Shown here: positions 15,573 through 19,218 of the stretch, piece by piece
Layout: the number at the start of each line of letters is the position of its first letter
How positions within the stretch are numbered: position 1 is the stretch's first letter
Assembly: GCA_041685935.1 (NCBI GenBank)
Contig: JAWLES010000032.1
Location: 1-19,218, forward strand
Direction: 5' to 3'
DNA: 19,218 nucleotides
DNA from: JAIPEK01 sp041685935
GTDB lineage: Bacteria; Desulfobacterota; Desulfobacteria; Desulfobacterales; Desulfobacteraceae
Translations under genes and position numbers: made by a program
The notes under the pieces: generated by a model
What the model saw: the letters and a program-made list of their open reading frames with translations, nothing else
Database searches by the model: none
Told to the model about the DNA's origin: nothing

Positions 15573-16367
15573 CTACCCGCTCTGCTTGATTTTAAAGTTC
15601 TCTTCCCCTTCATAAAACAGGGTGGCCTTAAGCCACGCAAATCCAAGCTGAAGCAGCTCGACATCGTCGTTCCGTGCTTTTTCCACCCATTTTTCATCAA
15701 TATCATAGCGATCCAGAAACGAACTTTCAAACACGAACCGCCTGAACTTGTCGATATTGTAGCAGACCAGGAAAAACATCTCCCTGCTCTTTTCCGTCAG
15801 CTTGATGGTGGAAGGAATTGTCTTTTTGCGGACAATCAGATCAGCCCATCCTTCGTTAACCTCGTCCCGAAGATTGATCCCCTGGTCCTGGCGCCACTCT
15901 GCAACAGTCCATTCCTTGTCCTCTTCAAATCCGAAACAGTGATCCTCCTTGACCGTAAAAAAGAACTCATCCTTTTCCCCGAGCTCGCTTGTATAACTCA
16001 GAGAGCCCACGCCAAGTGGATAATACCGGCAGGTGGTGGGCCGATCCTCATAAATAATGCATCCCTCATTGTCCCTGACAAACGGGCATGATTTTCTCTC
16101 GTCATCCAGAAGCTTGAGCGTCACCACCGGAAGCTCGGCCTTTTCCAGCATCTTCGGTTCCGTATAGATGGCCAGGAACTCTTCCGAAGAAAGCTCGAGC
16201 CGCTTTCGCATGGTAAGAATATCATAGGGGGTCAGCATTATATCAATCCCCCTGCAGCAGTTTGTAAAACACTTCACCCCTTTGTGGCAGCTGAATTTGA
16301 ACCTGCTGTCGAAACCGAGCTGTTCCGGAGGTATTTCCGATTTTATCTCTTTCGATTCATCCGTCAT
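15573..16367 (-). CDS. YkgJ-family cysteine-cluster protein
   Basis: Belongs to the YkgJ (zinc/iron chelating CxxxCC) family; function unknown, with metal or Fe-S binding expected. In 264 residues, the cluster cysteines are C27, C33, C37 and C38 (FSCHKGVKCFTNCCRGID). Then come C94 (KSCPF), C103 (EGCIIYEDRP), C113 (TTCRYYPLG) and C144 (DHCFGFEED). This is the full family signature. The remainder (about 150-264) is helical with no signal peptide. It starts at ATG 16367; AGGTTTTTTTACC lies just upstream as a weak Shine-Dalgarno. The gene is bracketed by two copies of the palindromic repeat. Its first 23 codons recur exactly at 16703-16771 beyond an assembly gap, so copy number here is uncertain. 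Confidence 0.9.
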   Translation of the reverse strand: MTDESKEIKSEIPPEQLGFDSRFKFSCHKGVKCFTNCCRGIDIMLTPYDILTMRKRLELSSEEFLAIYTEPKMLEKAELPVVTLKLLDDERKSCPFVRDNEGCIIYEDRPTTCRYYPLGVGSLSYTSELGEKDEFFFTVKEDHCFGFEEDKEWTVAEWRQDQGINLRDEVNEGWADLIVRKKTIPSTIKLTEKSREMFFLVCYNIDKFRRFVFESSFLDRYDIDEKWVEKARNDDVELLQLGFAWLKATLFYEGEENFKIKQSG

Positions 16368-16414
16368 GGTAAAAAAACCTCATTATAGCATTCATTAACA
16401 TTCATGACCTGAAC

Positions 16415-16526
16415 GGCCACAACAAAGAATGAAAGCATAAGCTGTCAGATGTCAGCTATTAGGTATTAGCTAAATGCTTTCATATAAAACCGGCCTTGTC
16501 CTTTTGGTCACAACGAAGCATGAAAG
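16415..16526. repeat. Nested direct and inverted repeats upstream of ykgJ
   Basis: Three layers are visible in this gene-free stretch (16368-16692). An imperfect 21-bp direct repeat GGCCACAACAAAGAATGAAAG (16415-16435) recurs as GGTCACAACGAAGCATGAAAG (16506-16526), 18/21 identical. A 10-bp inverted pair ATGAAAGCAT (16429-16438) / ATGCTTTCAT (16474-16483) lies between. Inside it are four heptamers in series: CTGTCAG, ATGTCAG, CTATTAG, GTATTAG. No coding potential. Confidence 0.65.
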
Positions 16527-16539
16527 TTCCGGACAGAGG

Positions 16540-16692
16540 CAGCAGACGATCCGGTGTAACCTGTAGCGGTTTCAAATGCCGGTCGGTTACCGGTCACACG
16601 ACGTGACCGGTTCCGGCATTTGCCTCGGAGCAAATCATGGATGATTTGCGAGAATGAGCGGAAGGTTATACCGGATCGGCTGATGCCGGGAA
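16540..16692. mobile_element. MITE-like palindromic repeat, copy 2, running into the assembly gap
   Basis: Nested palindrome about 150 bp long. The terminal inverted repeats are GATCCGGTGTAACCT (16548-16562) and AGGTTATACCGGATC (16663-16677), 14/15 complementary, with weaker pairing for ten bases outside. Inside are AAATGCCGG (16574-16582) / CCGGCATTT (16613-16621) and ACCGGTCAC (16589-16597) / GTGACCGGT (16603-16611). A perfect 9-bp dyad GCAAATCAT (16630-16638) / ATGATTTGC (16641-16649) follows. There is no transposase, so it would be a non-autonomous element. Target-site duplication cannot be judged because the right end meets the N run. Confidence 0.6.
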
Positions 16693-16702
16693 NNNNNNNN
16701 NN
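16693..16702. other. Assembly gap (10 N)
   Basis: Ten Ns mark a scaffold join of unknown true length. It lies at the edge of a palindromic repeat and of a duplicated ykgJ segment, both of which are classic causes of a broken assembly. Order across this point should be treated with caution. Confidence 0.99.
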
Positions 16703-16771
16703 GAACCTGCTGTCGAAACCGAGCTGTTCCGGAGGTATTTCCGATTTTATCTCTTTCGATTCATCCGTCAT
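16703..16771 (-). pseudogene. Second copy of ykgJ 5' end (first 23 codons), cut by gap
   Basis: Identical to 16299-16367, encoding the same first 23 residues (MTDESKEIKSEIPPEQLGFD...), then lost in the gap. The 5' flank is similar but not identical: five As instead of seven after the start region, then ~28 bp at roughly three quarters identity before diverging. It may be a remnant of a real duplication, the start of a second full gene whose body is missing from the assembly, or a scaffolding artefact. I cannot decide between these from sequence alone. Confidence 0.7.
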
Positions 16772-16832
16772 GGTAAAAACCTCATTTATAACATTTATAA
16801 ACGAACTATTATATGAACGGATGAATCCCGTG

Positions 16833-18710
16833 TCAATATGCGCCCAGGATTTTTATATAATCGGTCTTCTCCTCCAGCTCCGCCTTGATGCCGCTGAACG
16901 CCTCGGAAGTAACGTCCGTCTCCAGGTCCGCATAAAACATGTACTCCCACGGCTTGCCGTGAATGGGCCTGGACTCGAGCTTCACAAGGTTGATCCCGTT
17001 GTCCGAGAACACCTTCATCACGGAAAAGAGCGCTCCCGGCTTATTCCCGGTGGAGAACACGATGGACGACTTGCTCTTTTTCACCGATCCAAGAATCTGT
17101 TTTCCGATGATGAAAAACCTTGTGAAGTTCCTTGGATTGTCTTCTATGCCCTCCTCCAGCACCTCCATGCCGAAAATATCAGCTGACATGGCACTGCCGA
17201 TGGCGGCCCCGGTTTTATCCCCTGAATCCAGGACTTCCTTGACCGCACTGGCCGTTGCCTTGACCGGCACCTGCACAAGGTGACCGTGCTGGTCGAGATA
17301 AGCCTTGCACTGCTGGAAGGCAGGCGGCGGCGCCAGCACCTTTTCAATGTTCTGCCGGTCCACGCCCGGATGTGCGATCAGGGAATGGACCACCCGGATC
17401 GTTACTTCCCCCACGATTTTAAGATCATACTCCAGCAGAAGATCATAGTTCTCATGTATACTTCCTGAAAGCGAGTTTTCAATGGGCACGATACCGTATT
17501 CGGTTTCATTGCTGTTCACCGCCTCGAAAACCGCCTTGAACGACTGCTTGGGCACCGGGTCAATGGTTTCACCGAAATACTGGATGGCCGCTTTATGGCT
17601 GAAGGTACCAAGCTCCCCGATCATGGAGGCCTTCTGCGGAACCCCGTAACCCCCGTTCTCACTGTTTTTCGCTGCCTCCGCCTTGTCCAGGTAACTGAAA
17701 TCCAGCTGCTTTCCAACCACCGGGGCAATTGCGTAAAGATCCCGCATGAGCTTGCCGAACTGTTCGGGATAGAGACTCTGGGGCCCGTCGGACAATGCCT
17801 TGTCAGGATCGTTGTGCACCTCGATCATCAACGCATCCGCACCTGCGGCAACTGCTGATCTTGCCATCGGGCTGACCTTTTCCCGGATACCGGTTGCATG
17901 GCTCGGATCAATGATAACCGGCAGATGGGTCAGCTTTTTCAGCACCGGGATGGCTGAAAGATCCAGCGTGTTACGGGTATACGGCTCAAACGTCCTGATT
18001 CCTCTCTCGCAGAGAATCACGTCGTCATTGCCTTCGGCCATAATGTACTCGGCCGACATGAGCCACTCTTCAATGGTTGAGGCAAGACCCCGTTTGAGAA
18101 CCACGGGCTTGCCGATCCTGCCCACGCACTTGAGAAGCTCGAAGTTCTGCATATTCCGGGCCCCCACCTGGACCGCATCCACATATTTAACCATGAGATC
18201 GGCCTGGGCAGGTGAGGTAATTTCCGTGATCACTGCAAGCCCGGTCTTTTCCCTGACCTCGGCCAGGATCTTCAGCCCTTCCTCCTCAAGTCCCTGGAAC
18301 GAATAAGGAGACGATCTCGGCTTAAACGCCCCGCCCCGGAACAGAACCGCCCCGTACTTTCTGACCTCTTTTGCCACGGCAAGGGCCTGTTCACGGCTTT
18401 CCACGGCACAGGGCCCGGCCACCACCACGATCCGGTCTCCCCCCACGATCACATCCTTTACTTTCACCCTGCTGTCAGACTTGTGCATCTGCCTGCTCAC
18501 CAGCTTGTACGATGTCGAAACCGGCACCACGTCAGCGATTCCGTCAATCCCTCTGAAATAGTCCGGGTCCTTGCCCCCTTTGCCGATCACCCCGAGGATA
18601 TTCTGCCCTGCATCAGCTATCTCTCTTGTAATGCACCCGTCACTGGACAGAACACTCTTGATCTTGTTCTTCTCGTTCTGTGTAATTCCGTTCTCCAAAA
18701 CCAAAATCAT
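16833..18710 (-). CDS. DAHP synthase (type I-beta) fused to prephenate dehydratase with ACT domain
   Basis: A single 625-residue protein covering the first step of aromatic synthesis (PEP + erythrose-4-P to DAHP) and the step from prephenate to phenylpyruvate. Residues 1-75 form an N-terminal regulatory (ferredoxin-like/ACT-type) domain as in Thermotoga DAHP synthase. About 85-335 is the barrel with AGPCAVES (metal ligand C101), FRGGAFKPRSSPY (K130, R132), PSHATG (H271), E297 and D308. About 360-540 is prephenate dehydratase with GTFSHKAA, GIVPIENS and the catalytic NFTRF (T530). About 549-625 is ACT with GALF (559-562) and ESRP (579-582), the Phe-binding motifs. No chorismate mutase domain is seen. 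The usual SHPQA segment reads APPPAFQQC here. ATG 18710 with GGAGG 5 nt away is preferred to TTG 18722. The leader upstream is a Phe attenuator. Confidence 0.94.
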   Translation of the reverse strand: MILVLENGITQNEKNKIKSVLSSDGCITREIADAGQNILGVIGKGGKDPDYFRGIDGIADVVPVSTSYKLVSRQMHKSDSRVKVKDVIVGGDRIVVVAGPCAVESREQALAVAKEVRKYGAVLFRGGAFKPRSSPYSFQGLEEEGLKILAEVREKTGLAVITEITSPAQADLMVKYVDAVQVGARNMQNFELLKCVGRIGKPVVLKRGLASTIEEWLMSAEYIMAEGNDDVILCERGIRTFEPYTRNTLDLSAIPVLKKLTHLPVIIDPSHATGIREKVSPMARSAVAAGADALMIEVHNDPDKALSDGPQSLYPEQFGKLMRDLYAIAPVVGKQLDFSYLDKAEAAKNSENGGYGVPQKASMIGELGTFSHKAAIQYFGETIDPVPKQSFKAVFEAVNSNETEYGIVPIENSLSGSIHENYDLLLEYDLKIVGEVTIRVVHSLIAHPGVDRQNIEKVLAPPPAFQQCKAYLDQHGHLVQVPVKATASAVKEVLDSGDKTGAAIGSAMSADIFGMEVLEEGIEDNPRNFTRFFIIGKQILGSVKKSKSSIVFSTGNKPGALFSVMKVFSDNGINLVKLESRPIHGKPWEYMFYADLETDVTSEAFSGIKAELEEKTDYIKILGAY

Positions 18711-18736
18711 AATCGCCTCCAAAACTTGTCATAAAT

Positions 18737-18770
18737 AAAAAAGCCCCGGAAGAATTTCTCCTCCCGGGGC
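18737..18770 (-). terminator. Intrinsic terminator T2 in the leader (attenuator)
   Basis: In the transcript GCCCCGGGAGGA pairs with TTCTTCCGGGGC (12 bp, two G-U) around a GAAA tetraloop (18770-18743), followed by TTTTTT (18742-18737). It lies only ~17 nt before the Shine-Dalgarno of the DAHP synthase-prephenate dehydratase gene. There is no room for a promoter downstream of it. Any transcript of that gene must therefore read through it. Confidence 0.88.
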
Positions 18771-18775
18771 CTTGA

Positions 18776-18817
18776 AATAAAAAAACCCCGGGCGGACCGT
18801 CAAGTCCACCCGGGGTT
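18776..18817 (-). terminator. Intrinsic terminator T1 in the leader (attenuator, segments 3:4)
   Basis: In the transcript AACCCCGGGTGGAC (18817-18804) pairs with GTCCGCCCGGGGTT (18797-18784), one G-U, loop TTGACG, followed by the run TTTTTTTATTT. It is a very stable intrinsic terminator. Its 5' arm contains CCGGGTGGAC, which is also the 3' half of the antiterminator. Alone it could be read as the thiolase terminator, but its position after a Phe-rich leader peptide argues for attenuation. Confidence 0.9.
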
Positions 18818-18871
18818 ATGTTCACATAACCATACTAGTCCGGATGGACGTTCCTAAAAAAGAAACGTCCA
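18804..18871 (-). promoter_or_regulatory. Leader hairpin 1:2 and antiterminator 2:3
   Basis: Segment 1 TGGACGTT (18871-18864) pairs with AACGTCCA (18852-18845), enclosing the FFF codons. Segment 2 GTCCATCCGG (18849-18840) alternatively pairs with CCGGGTGGAC (18813-18804), ten contiguous pairs with one G-U, which destroys T1. Between the antiterminator arms lies a perfect 7-bp hairpin GGTTATG-TGAA-CATAACC (18831-18814), abutting the 3' arm as if stacked. A ribosome stalled on Phe codons masks segment 1. One reaching the stop at 18837-18835 covers segment 2. Confidence 0.85.
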
Positions 18872-18915
18872 AAGCTGAAAAATTTGTATGTATTTATTTG
18901 ATTTATGCTGCTCAT
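18835..18915 (-). CDS. Phenylalanine-rich leader peptide
   Basis: A 26-residue open frame, M1-S-S-I-N-Q-I-N-T-Y then KFFSFGRFFFR (11-21), ending N-V-H-P-D and TAG. Six of 26 residues are Phe, clustered as FF, F, FFF within nine codons, as in the pheL and pheM leader peptides of enterobacteria. GAGGA (18927-18923) sits 7 nt before the ATG at 18915. The peptide itself needs no function: its translation senses charged tRNA-Phe and sets the fold of the downstream leader. It is too short for ordinary gene callers and lies between the thiolase gene and the DAHP synthase-prephenate dehydratase gene, overlapping segments 1 and 2 of the attenuator. The predicted transcript start is only ~13 nt upstream of the ATG. 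Confidence 0.88.
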   Translation of the reverse strand: MSSINQINTYKFFSFGRFFFRNVHPD

Positions 18916-18935
18916 TTTTTTATCCTCACGCACAA

Positions 18936-18963
18936 TTCATACACCCTTTGTCAGGATTGTCAA
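18936..18963 (-). promoter_or_regulatory. Promoter of the attenuator-controlled aromatic gene
   Basis: On the minus strand TTGACA (18963-18958), 16 bp, TATGAA (18941-18936); ATGAAT one base on gives 17 bp. It begins 8 bp after the thiolase stop. The start would fall near 18929, just ahead of the leader Shine-Dalgarno. The perfect -35 and correct placement make it credible; the -10 is moderate. Confidence 0.6.
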
Positions 18964-18971
18964 CCTTTTTC

Positions 18972-19218
18972 TCAAATCCTTTCAAATACGGCAGCAGCTC
19001 CCATGCCGCCTCCGATACACATGGACACCACACCGTACTTTCCATTCACCTCTTCAAGGTTGGCAAGACAGGTTGCAGTCAGCTTGGCTCCGGTGCATCC
19101 CAAAGGATGGCCCAGTGCAATTGCGCCGCCGTGGATATTGATCTTGTCCATCATGTCGGTCAAACCGATCTCTCTTATGCAGTAAAGGGCCTGTGAGGCG
19201 AATGCCTCGTTGATCTCA
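18972..19218 (-). CDS. Thiolase (acetyl-CoA acyltransferase), C-terminal end only
   Basis: The frame is open from the window edge to TGA at 18974-18972 and gives the last ~81 residues of a thiolase. It has EINEAFASQAL, then the catalytic His motif GGAIALGHPLGCTGA, and finally CIGGGMGAA with the second catalytic Cys. The enzyme cleaves or forms 3-ketoacyl-CoA, in beta-oxidation or acetoacetyl-CoA synthesis. The N-terminal nucleophilic Cys is outside the window. Chain-length specificity cannot be read from this part. Complete oxidisers among sulfate reducers often carry several thiolases. It lies directly upstream of the Phe attenuator promoter, with no terminator of its own other than T1/T2. 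Confidence 0.95.
   Translation of the reverse strand, partial: EINEAFASQALYCIREIGLTDMMDKINIHGGAIALGHPLGCTGAKLTATCLANLEEVNGKYGVVSMCIGGGMGAAAVFERI

Noticed and set aside
16620..17186. Plus-strand frame crossing the N gap
   Set aside because: It spans the gap through unknown residues and is antisense to ykgJ-fragment and the ACT domain of the fusion gene; no motif is visible.
18711..18722. TTG at 18722 as start of the DAHP synthase-prephenate dehydratase gene
   Set aside because: It lies within the Shine-Dalgarno GGAGG that serves the ATG at 18710.
18743..18817. T1 and T2 as ordinary terminators of the thiolase gene only
   Set aside because: Only 22 nt lie between T2 and the Shine-Dalgarno of the downstream gene, too little for a promoter, and a Phe-rich leader plus antiterminator precede them. 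They may still end thiolase transcripts as a side effect.
18640..18825. A 61-codon minus-strand frame with repeated VFLF/AFLF segments, running from a GTG in the leader into the fusion gene
   Set aside because: Its Phe codons come from the U-tracts of T1 and T2, it has no Shine-Dalgarno, and it overlaps the real gene in another frame. The shorter frame at 18915-18835 has the proper ribosome-binding site and attenuator geometry.
1..19218. CRISPR array, tRNA, rRNA, riboswitch or T-box
   Set aside because: No regularly spaced direct repeats of CRISPR type, no cloverleaf or rRNA segments, and no T-box or known riboswitch core was recognised by eye on either strand.

Overview
The window is about 19.2 kb of a sulfate-reducing bacterium. 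It most resembles Desulfobacterota (the former Deltaproteobacteria, Desulfobacteraceae-like), because it carries the block dsrA-dsrB-dsrD-dsrN of the reductive dissimilatory sulfite reductase system. The species cannot be named from sequence alone. A 10-N run at 16693-16702 shows that this is a scaffolded draft or metagenome assembly.

Layout. 1-842 is the 5' two thirds of serS on the minus strand, cut by the window edge. 1031-1618 (+) is 5-formyltetrahydrofolate cyclo-ligase, convergent with an RCK-type K+ channel gene at 1630-2628 (-). 2778-8230 (+) is a tightly packed envelope operon: pcm, a YqaA/DedA-type membrane protein, an unrecognised membrane-anchored protein, a class A penicillin-binding protein and a SPOR-domain membrane protein. 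It is joined by ATGA and TTGA overlaps. 8234-8857 (-) is a YedF-type TusA/DsrE-like fusion. 8980-13311 (-) is the dsr block, read dsrA, dsrB, dsrD, dsrN, with a strong-looking promoter ahead of dsrA. A TPR protein gene lies just upstream (13539-14213, -) with its own near-consensus promoter. 14417-15448 (+) is a dapA-family gene, divergent from the TPR gene. 15466-16771 is unstable ground: two copies of a palindromic MITE-like repeat flank a YkgJ-type cysteine-cluster gene, followed by the assembly gap and an exact copy of the first 23 ykgJ codons. 16833-18710 (-) is a DAHP synthase-prephenate dehydratase fusion, preceded by a complete phenylalanine attenuator. 18972-19218 (-) is the 3' end of a thiolase gene.

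Most notable system. Between the thiolase gene and the DAHP synthase-prephenate dehydratase gene there is a sigma70-like promoter, a Shine-Dalgarno, a 26-codon leader peptide with six Phe codons (FF-F-FFF), a 1:2 hairpin, a 10-bp antiterminator and then two strong intrinsic terminators in series. The 3' arm of the first terminator is also complementary to the 5' arm of the second, so one ribosome-stalling event could open both. The controlled gene fuses the first committed enzyme of aromatic synthesis to the penultimate enzyme of phenylalanine synthesis. It carries an N-terminal regulatory domain and a C-terminal Phe-binding ACT domain. The locus therefore appears to be under layered control by phenylalanine: attenuation of transcription plus feedback on the protein.

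How the genes work together. dsrAB reduce sulfite to the sulfide level, DsrD stimulates DsrAB, and DsrN (a CbiA-type amidase) probably amidates siroheme or acts in the corrinoid/siroheme branch. The envelope operon joins peptidoglycan synthesis (PBP1A) to a SPOR-domain protein that would bind septal glycan. The remaining genes (serS, the folate enzyme, dapA, thiolase) are housekeeping.
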